The notes: generated by a model not told the origin, from the letters alone. Shown: positions 13,363 to 27,777, counted from the first letter of the stretch. The stretch is DNA of 64,000 nucleotides from Elgaria multicarinata webbii (GCF_023053635.1 NC_086172.1:24829501-24893500), one strand, 5' to 3'. A program made the numbers and translations.

Positions 13363-15118
13363 AACGGAGCTTCCCGAGTGCTGCACTTAGGGGCCAGGGC
13401 TATTGCCAATTCAAAAAAATGTATTCGTGTGCACAGTCTCAATTTGCTTTTGTTGTTTATTGTGCTGTACATAGGTGTAACAGAGTGCATTTCAGTCCAC
13501 ATCTTGGGAAGCTCTCAATACACGCAGTTCTGCAACCATTCTCACATTATAGATGCTTTCACATAACATCACAGCCTGCACTCCTTCCGGACACCTGTAT
13601 TCTCAAAAGTATTTTTCTTTGGATAGTCCCTCAATATAAAATTCAGAACTCATTTTTCAAATAGCGTTGCTTGCTCCTCTGTCCTAACAGCTCTTCATTT
13701 TTCTGGTACCACAGCAATCTGGTTGCCCTCAGCCTTCTCCCCACAATGGGTCTTTGTTGGGCATCCCATTGATCATCCTCTGGAAGAGGCCCAAGTCCAT
13801 GGACCTATTTCTTACCTGAGCATCTAAATTTCAATTCTTACAGACCTCTCCTTATTTGTTATTGGCTTCAAAGGAAGTTCCTTTCTTTGTAAATTTACAA
13901 TCTAAGCAAGCAACCCCTTTAAATCATTGCTTTCTTCTTGTCTAGGCAGATTGAATTAGGATTATAGAAGCTATTTACAGGCTATTTGGCATCTTTTGTG
14001 AGATGAAGAAACAGCAACTATTAAAGAGCCATATATTTAACAACTCATGCCACAACAGATTCCCCAAAACATGCTGAGTATCAGGCAACGATTTTTGCAG
14101 GGGAAAAACATCTTCAAAGGTTTCTCTTCCTATAAAAGCTTTTGAACGCTTTTATGGGTTTTCTCCATGAGCCTGCAAAGAGTCCATTATTAGTATCTCC
14201 TTCACACTTAGAACGATGCCTTTTTACCATACTTATGGCTACTTCATCCAATACATTTTGAACACGCACATGCAAAATGCTTTGCGACTGCAGACGTCCT
14301 AGAGGTATGTGCACTGAGGGGCCACAGAGCTACACTTATGCCATCGTGTGGTGGATCCAGAGGCACGTCGTCCCAGTAGACGGGGTGTTGGGTTTGGTAT
14401 GGAAGAGCCCAACTTCGCCTCGATGCCCAACCCCTGGCCTCTGCCAGGTTGTGAGCTCTCAGGCTAACATCTCAATTTACGGACCTGTGTGTGGCTGTAC
14501 GTTACTTTAGAAATTCTTTCAAACATGCCTCTTAAGCTTAGTTATCATGAACAGAACGAGTAGGAAGCCTGTGTCCGGACTGCATTACTTGAGACTGCAG
14601 GTCCTACTTCCCATGACAGAACACTTTCCCAAAGAACAACATTCTCAGATATAGAAAACTAGCATGTTAAGAGAGTTTTCTAACAGTAACAAAGCTTTAT
14701 TGTTCCAACCCATTGTTTTGCTGTTTACTGAGAGTTTTCTACATTCAGGAAAGTGTGTATGCCTCTGTCCTATTTAACTATAGGAGCATCCAGTCATGAA
14801 TCCCCCACCTGGAGCCAGAACAAGTACACATGTGTACACACACACACACACTTACCATCTCATCTGCTGTTTATGAGAACCAGGTCTCATAGGACAAATC
14901 GAAAACACAGAAACAGAACTGAAAGTTCTGCTTGATCCAAGCAAACCATCTATTTAAGGAATATGCAGCTGCGAGATGAATGCGGTTCTAGTATGTTGAT
15001 TCTTTTTTGGCAGCTCTGTTAGTGGTTGGCATTTGAGACTAGCTTCCCCATACTGGCTCCTAGGATGTGAAACTGACTTAAAACAGATTTCCTTCCAAAA
15101 ATGTAAGCCAGCTCAACC

Positions 15119-15137
15119 GGGGGGGGGGGGGGGGGGG
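15119..15137. repeat. Poly(G) tract
   Basis: A run of 19 G on the plus strand, so poly(C) on the ABI2 sense strand, inside the intron after exon 17509-17667. Other shorter G runs occur at 5371-5381 and 21290-21299. Confidence 0.95.
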
Positions 15138-15341
15138 AGAGTAAACAGCCACTTATGAAATAAGAATGGATGCAAACACAGCCAAAGTAAAGTGATCACA
15201 TTACCTTTATGGAGCAAGCCCCCTCTTCCTCCCCTCCCCCACCGCCAATCCAGTATGGAGCAGTACTGGATTGTGCCTGGCTGGCTGGCTCCTGACCTTG
15301 TTGTCACTGGATTCTTAAAAATAACAATAAAGGGACATTGC

Positions 15342-15344
<3 letters not shown>

Positions 15345-15400
<56 letters not shown>
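15345..15400. repeat. (CT)n microsatellite
   Basis: About 28 uninterrupted CT dinucleotides. A second run of about 13 units lies at 15495-15520. On the ABI2 sense strand these are GA repeats. Confidence 0.97.
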
Positions 15401-15403
<3 letters not shown>

Positions 15404-15584
15404 TGCACTCTCTTCTCCAATTCTCATCTCTTAAAAAAAAATCAGCTGCTGCCCTCAGGTGAGGTTCCCAACCCCTAGAGCGGCTCCGGCTCAGTCTCTC
15501 TCTCTCTCTCTCTCTCTCTCACTGCACCTGGCTTCTCCCTTCATGCACAGTTTTTTTACTTCCGCATTGGCCCAGTCGGTCACC

Positions 15585-16070
15585 TGATTCATTCAGGGGA
15601 TGATTTCCACAGCACGCCCTCCAGGAAACTGGCCATTTTTGTAGGGAAGGATCTTGGCCTGCGCACGCAAACACGCAAGCACACTTTGTTCGCTGAAGTC
15701 AGTGGTGCCAGCAGACCAACTGGTGACAAGCAAAGCAGTCCAGCAGCAGTCAGGGCAACGGCGGGCCAAGCTAGAAAAGCTGACCGAGGAGGAGGCGAGG
15801 AACCGGCAGCGCTCCAACCCACACCACGTAAACAGGGGGAGCCCCGGGGTGGGGGGCAGGGCACCGCAGTGCCCGCTCTATTAATAGACTTGCCCCTGAG
15901 CAACCGATTAGCAGCGGCAACCACCAAGCAAGCGCTGTAGCTGCTGAGACAAGACCATGGTGGCAGCAGACAGGCTGGCCGCTGCTCCGGTCAAATTGAG
16001 GAAGAGAAGAGGCAGGGAGAGAGGGAAGGTTTTGTGAGCCGCCAATGGCCTGCTAGCCTTGCAGTAAAGA
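15585..16070. other. GC-rich, CpG-containing intronic island
   Basis: This part of the intron is distinctly GC-rich, with frequent CpG (for example gcgcacgcaaacacgcaagc and caacggcgggccaagc), unlike its AT-rich neighbourhood. Open frames on both strands are composition-driven, and I recognise no protein. It is flanked on one side by CT repeats and on the other by an LTR-like segment. It could be an internal promoter, part of an old element or an unrecognised retrocopy. Confidence 0.4.
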
Positions 16071-16511
16071 CCAGGGTACAAGAGGGAACAAAGCCATATG
16101 ATAAAACAAAAGAAATAAGATATTGAGTTGACTTAGAATGGCAACCAAATATCAAATACAGTCAGTTTATAGAGGAAAACACAACCCACCCACCCCATAT
16201 GGGGGTCGTATCACAACATTCAGGACATTGTAATGATGGATAAGATCACCACTAAAACAATGCCAGCCTGTAAACATCCTGACAATTTCATAGAGAAATG
16301 GTTTCCCCCATGTTGCCCCACTCAGGGGCCGCCACAATCAGTGGGTCCCCATGTTCTTCCCGGGACAGGTGATATGTACCTATAGAGCTCCGCTGAACAA
16401 AAGCGGCAGGCGGTTCTGTCGCTCTTGCCTCGTGGCTCTGTAGGCATGTGAAACCATCAATGGCATCCACCACATGACATAATCATTAACGGTTGTGCAG
16501 ATAGTCAAGTC

Positions 16512-17090
16512 TGTGTTGATACTTTGAAATTGTGTAAATAATCAAATGTGTATTTTACAAAGAATGGGTGTAGTTAAAGATTGAAAGCAGAGAAACGCAG
16601 CAGCAAATTAGGCAGGTGTCTGTTATGAAGGCAAGAAACACCTGTTAATTGATGTCAGTTTGCTAACAGTTTAAAAAGGGAGTGTCTTAAACAGTTGGGA
16701 GGAGGGGGTCGGGAGGAGGAAAAGAACTGACGAAAGGAACATTGCTGCAGAAAGGAGATGGAAGCAAGGTTGCTGATACTGCCTCGTTTGGCTGGCACGG
16801 GAGGAAAGCTTCAAAGCAAAAGGTCTGAAAACTGAAACTCCCAGAGACTAATTGCTGGTAGGAAAGATTGTTTAAAAGTTCTCAGAAGAAAGGAAGAAGA
16901 ATGCAATCTGAATATGCAATGAAATGAATTGTATGTTGTTCTATTGCCAATGCTGAAAAGTAAAGCTATACTCCTATTAACCTATTTGGCGTAAGAACTT
17001 ATCTTTACAGCAGCGTGAGGAAGTAAGCTGGAATCCGCTGACTCCTTCCTCTCGGGTGAGGAAAGAGTATAAACACAACCCAACAGTCTG
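16512..17090 (+). mobile_element. Possible solo LTR fossil
   Basis: This segment has an LTR-like layout: a TTTAAAAAGG box near 16670, an AAGTAAAGC signal-like word near 16960, and no coding content. It sits between two inverted words that look like one split palindromic repeat (ataatcattaacggttgtgc near 16480 and its approximate reverse complement near 17098). It is an old, non-coding copy. The assignment is tentative, and the family could not be named. Confidence 0.25.
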
Positions 17091-17440
17091 CACATCGTTG
17101 ATTATTTGCATTGGTTATTTCGGAGAAATAACCAACTGTGGTCTGGAAAAGGCTCATCATACAACACAATAGTCAACGGTTGACTATTTAATCAACTGGG
17201 GATTGTGTCATCCGAACCCAGTCAGTGTCTCCCCAGCAATATTTGGTTTAAGAATGACGTTATACGATTGGGCCTGGCACTTCTCTGCCTCTTTTCTTTG
17301 GATGCTGTTTGCATCAGTCAAGGGAACACTGAGCACTTTTCACATCTGTGTGTGCTTATGTTAGTTTGTTTAACCAAACATTGCCAGGGAGATGGATCCA
17401 TGAGGGATGTGGGTCAGCATGAGCTACACATATCTCCCTA

Positions 17441-18049
<609 letters not shown>

Positions 18050-18383
18050 TCAGATCTAGTTTACTTACATCACTTGATGACCAGCATGTGTGAATGAGGA
18101 ACCACAGATGAAACTTTTACATCACTGCAAACACAATGCTTCCCAGTAGAAACGGTTTACATGTTTAGCAGAGACACAAAAATTACAATAACCCAGTGAC
18201 AAATATCCATACATTAATCAGCCCTGTATTGCTCCATGTTTGAATGGTTTCACCAATCACAGAACACTGGATTTTAATGCATAGTTACTAATCAACTTTA
18301 ACCTCAGCTGCTGCCTTATTCCTGATGGTGGGTTGTCCCACCCCACACCAAATCCAAAAGCAATGGCATGGTAAAACCTAGAG

Positions 18384-18962
18384 CAGTGGTTCCCAAACTT
18401 TTTCAGGTAACCGCCCCCTTGGTTCCACAAACTCATGCCCAGTGCCCCCAACCCTACACTATAAAAATCATTATTTAGAATAGTGGTTTTCAACAACCCA
18501 CTAAGGAAGATAATAACAATAAAATTCAAAACAGTAATAATTAATTGAATATTTATTCAAAATCCGAAGCACCTGCCGCAGGCTTGCCGAGAGAGGGAGA
18601 AAAAAGAGAGTGAACGCCTCTGTTTTGCAGCCGGCGTGGCGTGGCACACCAAGCAGGATATGTCTTTTCATTAGCATTTTGGTGCTTTTGAAACATTTCA
18701 ATTCACTGTTAAAAGGACTCTTCCTAAATGGTATTAATACATGTGTGGATTCTTCCCCTGTATGGCTTGGGACCAAGCTACCTTCTCCCATAAAAATGTC
18801 CCAGGGTTTTAAGACCTTCTGGAGAGGCGCTTCTCGGAAAAGACCACCTTGAGTGCCCCCCTGCCTCTTAGCACCCCCCTGCCGCCACCTTACCTCTTAG
18901 CGCCCCCCGATGCAATCCCACCGCCCCCAAGGGGGCAGTACCGCCCACTTTGGGAACCACTG
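18384..18962. mobile_element. Non-autonomous hAT DNA transposon, 579 bp
   Basis: The left end reads cagtggttcccaaacttttt and the right end, reverse-complemented, cagtggttcccaaagtgggc, giving inverted repeats identical over about 14 bases. It is flanked by a perfect 8-base direct repeat acctagag at 18376-18383 and 18963-18970, the hallmark of hAT insertion. The inside has no recognisable transposase. It lies in the intron between exons 20081-20266 and 17509-17667. Confidence 0.93.
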
Positions 18963-19032
18963 ACCTAGAGCATGGTAATACTGGCTAATCAGTTTCTTCC
19001 TCTAACTATTTAAGCAACTTAGGGTACAATCC

Positions 19033-19132
19033 TATGCGTATTTAGAATGAAAAAAGTCCTACAACTCTCAGCACAGCTGGCTGAGAAATGCTGGGAGTTG
19101 TAGGACTTTTTTCTGTCTTAGATTGTGCCTTT
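19033..19132. repeat. Palindromic short repeat (tcctacaactc...gagttgtagga)
   Basis: The arms aaaaaagtcctacaactctc and gggagttgtaggactttttt pair over about 20 bases around a centre at cagctggctgag. A relative with the same words (gcatgtttagacagaaaaaa, ctcctacaactcccagcatt) lies at 45110-45205. It is a dispersed non-coding element of unknown class. Confidence 0.6.
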
Positions 19133-20051
19133 AGACTGTCATCAGTTAAGATTCATCATCATGCTTCAAAGTCTCTCAAAACTATGTCATGAATTTCTGG
19201 TGCACTACAGCCAGATACAATACGTCTACGAAATATTGAATTTAGATATCTGGAAGCAACTTCTAAATAAGTCACCAAAATTAATGAACAGATCAATCTG
19301 AAAGCAACCTGTAAAGAAGACACCAACATTAATGAACGATGAGAAGGGTAATCGTTGAATATAAAGAATGGAGAAAAGACTGTAGAGCATATAAGGGGGT
19401 ATATTTCTTAAACAGATTGTGCACTTCATACACAGAAATACAATAACCCCATGTGTGCAATATCGTGCTATACCATCACAGCAGCTGAGAGAAAAAAAGC
19501 AGATATATTGTGGTGCTTATAACTGCAAAGACTAAATCAACGCACATACCAGTGTTTGCCTATTCATAGGATTAATCAGGCAAAACGCCACTTGCCAATT
19601 TGGTTTTCTTTAGCTTCCATTTCATTAGGTACTGAATCAAAATGAGTACCCTTGTTCTTTCAAGAATTCATGGAAAGCAAAAGCTACTGGTCCAAGACAC
19701 ATCCTGTTGATCTTCACATGTTAGAACCTGAATTTTGCCGAGTGTACAATTTGATATTCCAAAAGAACACGCTTTTCCTGAAAATGGCACAGAGCATTTG
19801 TAAGACTTTAATGTTTGGAGGGAAAATATCTCTTTCCCAAGATGTGCCAGATCTACACCAAGCAGGATATAACACTTTGAAAATGGTTTAAAAGCTATAT
19901 ATGTAATGTGTCCTGGGCCTGAACAGTTGTCAAAACCATTATAAACCGTTAAAAAGCAGTAGTGTAGATCCTGCCAGGGAAAGAATAAATCAATAAATCT
20001 AAGAACGCCACAAAACATGACCAGCCTTAGGTACCATCACATCTTTGCTCA

Positions 20052-20336
<285 letters not shown>

Positions 20337-20561
20337 TTAGAAAAAGCTTTGAGTATTTGGTATTAGGTGTTCCCCAAACCCTTAAATGGTAGCAAAAAAA
20401 GTGAGGAGGGATAGAAGAATGATGCTGATGTAGGGAAAGGAGTTACCCCTTAGGTCCGCAGGGGAAAAACAACAACCAGGAGCAACAATGCACCTTGCAT
20501 ATAAGAAAGTTTTACAAATATGAAGCATCACCTTATATGTCATCAGTTAACATATCTGTTA

Positions 20562-20668
20562 ACCATCTGTCAGGGATGCTTTAGGGTGGATTCCTGCATT
20601 GAGCAGGGGGTTGGACTCGATGGCCTTGTAGGCCCCTTCCAACTCTGCTATTCTATGATTCTATATAC
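20562..20668 (+). mobile_element. CR1 LINE 3' tail fragment
   Basis: Only the CR1 tail is present: accatctgtcagggatgctt, ggttggactcgatggccttg, ending in ATTCTATG repeats. It lies in the intron between exons 23366-23490 and 20081-20266. Confidence 0.88.
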
Positions 20669-21084
20669 CTCATGCTATGGAGAAAAAAAACTTTAGCTAA
20701 CCAGTCCTTCGCTCAGCATACATTTTAGCCCATTTTTTTTATTAAAAAATAATATGTACAGCAAAGGGGAAATGCTATTTCCCCCCTTTGTTTTTAGCAC
20801 AAATAATGCTTTTCAAAATATCAATTTTTCTTGTTTTGCCGAGTATGGTAAAAAGCAATACCAAAAATCTGCTTAAACAAGAAGGAAGGAAAGGACAAAA
20901 GTCTGCATTTCTGCAAATATGAAATAATGGTCCTTAAGCATGTGGAAGCATAGAGCAACTCATAATAGATCCACTCAACTTAGAATTTTGCAGCTTCTCA
21001 TGGAAGCAAAAACGTATAAATTAAGGGCACATCTGCCCCATTGCCTCACTGTATTTCGAAAATTAGAATGGGATTATCACTCCA

Positions 21085-21133
21085 AACGGAGAGGCGGGTA
21101 AGAAATAAATATATTATCATTATCATTACTATT
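21085..21133 (+). mobile_element. L2-type LINE tail fragment
   Basis: The sequence ggagaggcgggtaagaaata followed by an ATT-type microsatellite is the same tail as in the element at 11850-12168. Almost nothing upstream is preserved. Confidence 0.55.
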
Positions 21134-21847
21134 GCATCATCCTATTTTTTTTCTCAGCACCAAGTTTTAGTTAAGTACAACTGATGCAATGAATCAATGA
21201 CCCAAACAAACAAGTATTTTCAAACTATGACAATAATATTTTAGTACTTGTGATTCTGTGGTATTATTTGTATAATTCCATTTTCAAATGGGGGGGGGGA
21301 GACACTTATACACCAAGGCAGTAAGATTGTTTAGCACCATAGTTACTTTGCATTGACAAAGCAGTTTCAGTACCATTTTTCTCTTCAAATTTTTAGTAGG
21401 CTGTGTGCTTTACAAAAGTGTAAAGCAATTAAAATGCAGACCCAATTCAGCAATTATATTCTCAATGCCCACAATCTAAGAGTTAAATCATATGAAAGAT
21501 AAAATGGATATTGGTTGCTTGGGAAGCCTACTTGCCTGCTCCTCCCTAATAATTTTAAATTATTCGAATTAAAAGTTCAGACTGCGCAACACCAGGCAGA
21601 TTAGAGGAGGGAAGTAGATTCCAACAACAGCCCAAACAAACCAGCCAATGCTGAGGGACAGCGACAGAACTGAAGGCCCCAGGCCTCCTTTCAGAAAGGC
21701 GCCGCCAGAAAAAGTTCTGAGGAGAAACACCCACACCCGCCTCTTTCCCTCAAAGGACCTCCAAATTCACCTAATCCTGTCTAGGACACTGAGAGGAGGA
21801 AGGGGGAGAGAGGAGGAAAAGGATCACTCCTAATTATCATATTTGCC

Positions 21848-22083
21848 CCATTGAGAAAGCACCTTAAACCATGGCTTTAACCACAATGGCTAAGCCAGAA
21901 AGCACGGCCAGAATTCAGAAGACACTTTAAACCAAGGCTTTAACCACGGTGTATAAGGCTTTTTGCCTTTTTCACCATGGTTAACACCATGGTTTAAGGT
22001 GTCTTCGAAACATGGTCTGGCTTTCTGGCTTAACCACCATGGTTTAAAGCCGTGGTTTAAGGTGTCTTCTGAACAGGGCCTTT
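21848..22083. mobile_element. Palindromic MITE ending gtgtcttctgaacagggcc
   Basis: The two halves are inverted copies of about 100 bases. The left arm has caccttaaaccatggcttta and ggctaagccagaaagc. The right arm, reverse-complemented, has caccttaaaccacggcttta and ggttaagccagaaagc. The end word GTTCAGAAGACAC is one base different from that of the element at 56068-56709, so the two probably share a family. No coding. Confidence 0.7.
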
Positions 22084-22273
22084 ATGTTTCAAACTATCAG
22101 GCTGCCAAAGAGCAGCCCAAAAAACCTGACCCTTCTCAGTGAAGACAGAGTCAAGACTGGGAGGGGGTTCCCTCCTCCAGGAGCAGAAGTGAAATTTCAT
22201 TGGCCCTGTCTTCTCAAGCTGGAGGACTTAACCTTTGCTGTTGGGTCCACTTCTCCGCTGACCGAGAATATGC

Positions 22274-22462
22274 AACGCCCAGCAGTAAAGCACAGGCTTT
22301 GCACGCAAAAGGACCCAGGCACAATCCCCGGCATTTCTAAACAGGGCTGGGAAAGGCCCATGCCTGGAACCCTGGAAAGCTGATGCCACTCAAGAGTAAA
22401 CAATATTACTGAACTACATGGACCAATGGGCTGACTCAGCGTAAGGTAACATCCCGGGTTCT
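22274..22462 (+). mobile_element. tRNA-Ala-derived SINE
   Basis: The head cagtaaagcacaggctttgc and acgcaaaaggacccaggc...atccccggcatttct follows a tRNA-Ala anticodon arm, T loop and 3' end. The body includes ggaccaatgggctgactcag, typical of this lizard SINE. It is more diverged than the minus-strand copy at 26938-27100. Confidence 0.7.
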
Positions 22463-23330
22463 TAAATTAACAGAACGTTCTCTGTACTGGGTAGAACAAT
22501 ACCCCAATACCTTACTCTGCACATTGGTTGCCCTGCTTTGGAGTACATTTATTAAGTTATATCTTTTATGTTAACTCCATTAGGCACCAGGAGCTGCCAC
22601 TAGAAGGTGGAGGGGAGGTGGCAATTCATCCCCAGTGTTTATGCAGAGCCATTGTGCATGTAGGCACAGGCCTCTTGGGAGCTCAATCCAAATGCTTCTC
22701 AAGCAGAGAAGCTGAAATCCAATTCCATCGCCGCCACTTTATCTCCATTATCTCATTAGTATGGTGATTTCACCCACACAACCACTGCAATTTTTTTTAA
22801 AAAAATTAAGCTTCTACATATGCATGTGCTTTCTATTTGCACAAGAGATTGCTATTCGTATCCAACATTGGTAAGCTATGTAAAATAAAGGGAGTAAAAA
22901 CTCTGGAATAAGGACATGGGACACATACACAAATTATCGTTGCTGCACAGAATCCAAAATCTTCTAACTTGAAATTGGCACAAGGACTGAGGGCTCTACT
23001 GAAATCCTGGCATGGAGACCCCTCCCCAGCCTTGGAATCAGGACACAAAGCTTTTGCTAAGAAACTGACGAGACCTATTGTGGCAGCATCTAGCCAAGTT
23101 CTAGCCAACTTGGCTAGTTCAAGCATCTAGCCATGTTTTAGCCTTTGCAGGCTTAAAAGGCACCCTCCCCATTTGTCACTCAAGGACACACCCAAGACTA
23201 GCAAGTATTTCAAACGTTCCCAAGTAATGCCAAGCGCTAATTTGTCTTCCAAATTTACACAGCGCTGAGAAAGGAGGACAAATTAAGCACAGGGACATAA
23301 CGACTAGAGGTTTCTCTGATAAACGAATCA

Positions 23331-23564
<234 letters not shown>

Positions 23565-24456
23565 CTAAATCTGCAATTCTGCGGACAGAGAAACACATGA
23601 TGAAGTCTTTGCCAATGCCTAAGCTAAAATTGGGATGCACCATCCAAGGATAACAGCTGCCTGCTAAATTATAGGACATGGCCTGCAGGAAGCTATCCAA
23701 CGGGTCCTGGCAATATGGACCTTTGGTGGAAAGGGGGCCAACATCTGTAAGAAGGCTGCTTTTAGCTGCACTGCTTGACACTCTTCCAAGTAAAACACTT
23801 CGGTACAAAATAGTTTTCAGAAATATACCATGAAATCTTACCAATGTACTATTATTTTTTGCTACGTGGGGCTGACCTGCTGTGTAGATCCATTTCCACA
23901 AAATGGCCTATTTTACCAGGGCCATTGCCCAGCCATTATATGCCTTCTGAAAATCCACAAAAATAAATGCAATCAGCCGTGTTTCCTGTAGTTAACCAAA
24001 TAACGTATCTGTTCGGAGTTGCCAACATTTTCACAGGCATCAAAGTCTCACCACTGTTCAGCATGAAAATCGTGGTTTCAAAACCTTGTAATGGAAGCTA
24101 CTATAAAACCTCACAATTGCAATATTCTCCTTTTCAAGCACCGCATTTTAGAAACTGTGCATCACCTTGGGGCGGACAGGCCAATAATAAAAGTTATAAA
24201 TAAAAATTAGATATATTAATTAGATATCGTGGTGTTACAAATCAGCTAGTAAATTCTGTCCTGCTTTTGAATAAACGCTTCCTAAACAAACAATGCCACA
24301 TTGTACAATACATAGTATAAGCAGCATGGTTTCCCTCTAATGCCCAATGGATTTCCCAGGAAATCACATGAATTTATGAAGTTCTAAGTGAAGGGGTGGG
24401 GTAGGGTGTTAAAAGCAGATTGCTATAAACTGTGTTATGGGTCTTAATTATTGTTA

Positions 24457-24777
<321 letters not shown>

Positions 24778-25409
24778 TTATGGAGAATTTCCTTAGGCTC
24801 CAGTTCTCCTACTTCCCCTGCTGGTGTGCAGGCCTCCCCTATCCCGAGTTCTCCGTCTCACCTGAAAATGAGCTCAGAGCACAAGTAACTTGCCTTGAGC
24901 AGAGAGGACAGCCTGGATGAGGATGTGGGAGGCATGCACAGAGCTCTCGTTTCCCTTGAAGGTCTGTTGTGCTGCCTCCATAGATTAGGCAGGGGGAAGG
25001 GAAGGGAGAATCCAATGAGCCTACCAGAATCCCCCACATACTGGCACTCTGCCTTCGGTGGACCTAACTGGGCCCATGGAATTTTTGTATTCATGTAGTA
25101 CAGGATATTTAGGCTGATTACTTATTCCAGGCCTACAGCAAAAGATCGTGTAGAGCTACTTGTACTATATACAAAAGTGCAAAAAGGCTCCTGCAGGAAG
25201 AAAATATTTAACCAATAGTTCCAATGGCGATACTATGAATATCTCATCTGCCTATGAAGTAGACACAGAAGACATCTCCAGACCCCACAATGCAACTTTA
25301 AGCACCTATGAACCATGAGGCAATAGTAAAACTGATAGAAGTTGTTTTTTTTAATCTTCTCCTTGTAACTCTTCCCATCCACCTTTTGACACATATAAAG
25401 GTGTACTTA

Positions 25410-25541
<132 letters not shown>

Positions 25542-26937
25542 TCACTGAAACTCCTCAGGAAAATAAAGATAAACAAGATTCCTTTGAGAACTGATCTGCA
25601 ACATTAGAGAGACAGGAAAATGTTTAAACAATTATTTCTTAAAAAACCAAAGTGTTCATGCATATATAAGCTATGAGCTGTTCTCAAAGGGCTTGTGGTT
25701 GTATGCTGTGTTTAAGTGTTACTCTGACTGTATTTGCCTTTGGCCATCACGTTTACCTTTAGATCACTATTAATGTGCATAGCATACCAAACTAAAGATT
25801 TGGACATCACAATGACGTTCTGCCATTACTGTGAATGAGCAAGCAAGCTGGTGCGTTCTTCTCATTTGCCTCTGCTAGGGTCCTCCTGCCAGTGGGAACC
25901 ACTAAATAAGACAGGTACATTCCACCTGTGGCTTGTTTGACATCTAAACTGGGATCTCTGGCTTATTGTTCTCCCAACAAGCCAAAGTCATAAAGCAGCA
26001 GTTCCTAATTCAGGCATTACACTAAACAAACCACAGACAGATGCAAACAAACAGAAGTGATTGAGCAAAATGCTCCAGCACGCTTACTTATTTGATTAGT
26101 TAGTTCATTTATAGAAGCTCGTTCTAAAGGATTCTGGCTTGTCGTGACATCCGAGCACAGCCAATGAAAGTTTTGCTTACTAGGCTCAACTTAGAATCAC
26201 TTCATATATTATATTTCTACTCTGAATGGGTTTACTTCCAATGGGTTTATTCCAGGTAAGTGGGTGTAGGATTTCAGCCTAGAAGTACACATGAAACAAT
26301 TTATTAGGAAACCTGAAATCTAATGTGTACAGAAGGTTTTCAACTCCATTTATTATATAGACACATGTACCCAAGGGCTGGGTTTGGCTGTAGTTTTCCA
26401 CCACTGATACTAATGGTGGCAAATGCAAACTTGCCAAAGCATAATGCATGAAGTGTCCCTCAGTTATAATAAATACTTTAGGAAAGCACTTATTCATTTT
26501 TTTACTTAAACTTTGCATAGGACAGGGAATACTTTCTTTATATGAAGCCCTTACAATAATTATAAAAGCACAGGAACAAGTCATAAGAAACTGGTATTCC
26601 TTCAATACAGTTAATCTTATATTCCCCACTTCTTAGGTGGGATGCAAAGGCCTGGCCGTGTCTCAATGAATATCTCATTCTGCAGAAAAAGAGGGTCTGT
26701 TCCAAAACAACAGAAGCCAGTGTTACAGTGGGGTCCATCCGTGCCACTGCACCAATAGTTCCCCTTGTCTTTGCCATGCAAGGTTGTTTATATGTTGCTC
26801 GGGTATAGTTTCCCCTTGCCTCTTTCCCTCTACATGGCTTACGGAAGCCAAAATAACTGGCATGAATCTACATAAGCTATTTCTTATAGAACAGCATTGG
26901 ACAAGTTGTTTCCTGGTGGGGCAGGGTGGAGGAGAAG

Positions 26938-27100
26938 GGATACAACGTTGGTCCATCTATCCCAATATTGTTGACACCGATTTGCAGCGGCTGCCCAGGG
27001 TTTTAGGCAGGACTCCTTCCTAGCCCTACCTGGAGATGCTCGGAGTCGAACCTGAGACCTTCTGCATGCAAAGCAGCTTCTCTACCACTGAGCTGCGGTC
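26938..27100 (-). mobile_element. tRNA-Ala-derived SINE
   Basis: Reverse-complemented, the head reads gaccgcagctcagtggtaga, then gaagctgctttgcatgcaga, then aggtctcaggttcgactccg. It keeps an A box, the TTTGCAT anticodon loop of tRNA-Ala(TGC) and a B box. The SINE body follows (ctgggcagccgctgc, tagatggaccaacgtt). The missing aminoacyl stem and the attached body rule out a functional tRNA. Confidence 0.82.
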
Positions 27101-27772
27101 ACTGGTAGTTGCAGTAACACAAAACACGGTTTGCATTGCTAGTAAAAAAACTCATAATACTGAGTTGTATTACTAACACAGTACAGCCAAGGGGTCAAAA
27201 GTTGATGCAAGTAGCTGCTAATGGGGCCCGTTCAGCCTGTCAGCCTTGATCCTGACACTCCAGTATCACCAAAACTGTATGAAAAGCTTTTATAAATCAG
27301 CTGCATATTTATGTATTTGCAATATATGTATGTATCCTAGTATTTATTGTCACAAAAGAATGGGAACATCACCAGCTCTTACTTCTGCCATAGATCAACC
27401 CAATTTTTAGGAGATGGTGGTCATTCTATTGATCAGTTTCATGAGATGCTGATGACAGATTACACTTGAGGCGCTGTAAATATGAGGTATGAATAATTGA
27501 ATGTCTCCTGCTCATCAGCATCAGTGTGGATTGAACTAAGAAATAAACTTGGTGGCTTATTTTCACATAAATCACAAATGTGAGACATCTGTGATGACTT
27601 GCATTTACATATGGACAGAGCTTGCTACGTGGATAAAATAAACTATCAGAGATGAAGTCAATCTGGGTTCAACTCCTATAGGAAAGCTACTCAACCTTAC
27701 TTCTGCACTGTCAAAAACAGAAATAGTGGGGACTCACAACACCCATGAGTTTTATGGGATACTCTGGACTCT

Positions 27773-27777
<5 letters not shown>

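Noticed and set aside
15113-15427. Open frames across the CT repeat encoding Arg-Glu or Leu-Ser runs
   Set aside because: Microsatellite translation only; no real protein.
27030-27100. tRNA-Ala gene
   Set aside because: The head is fused to a SINE body, lacks a proper acceptor stem and has a diverged second copy, so it is a SINE.
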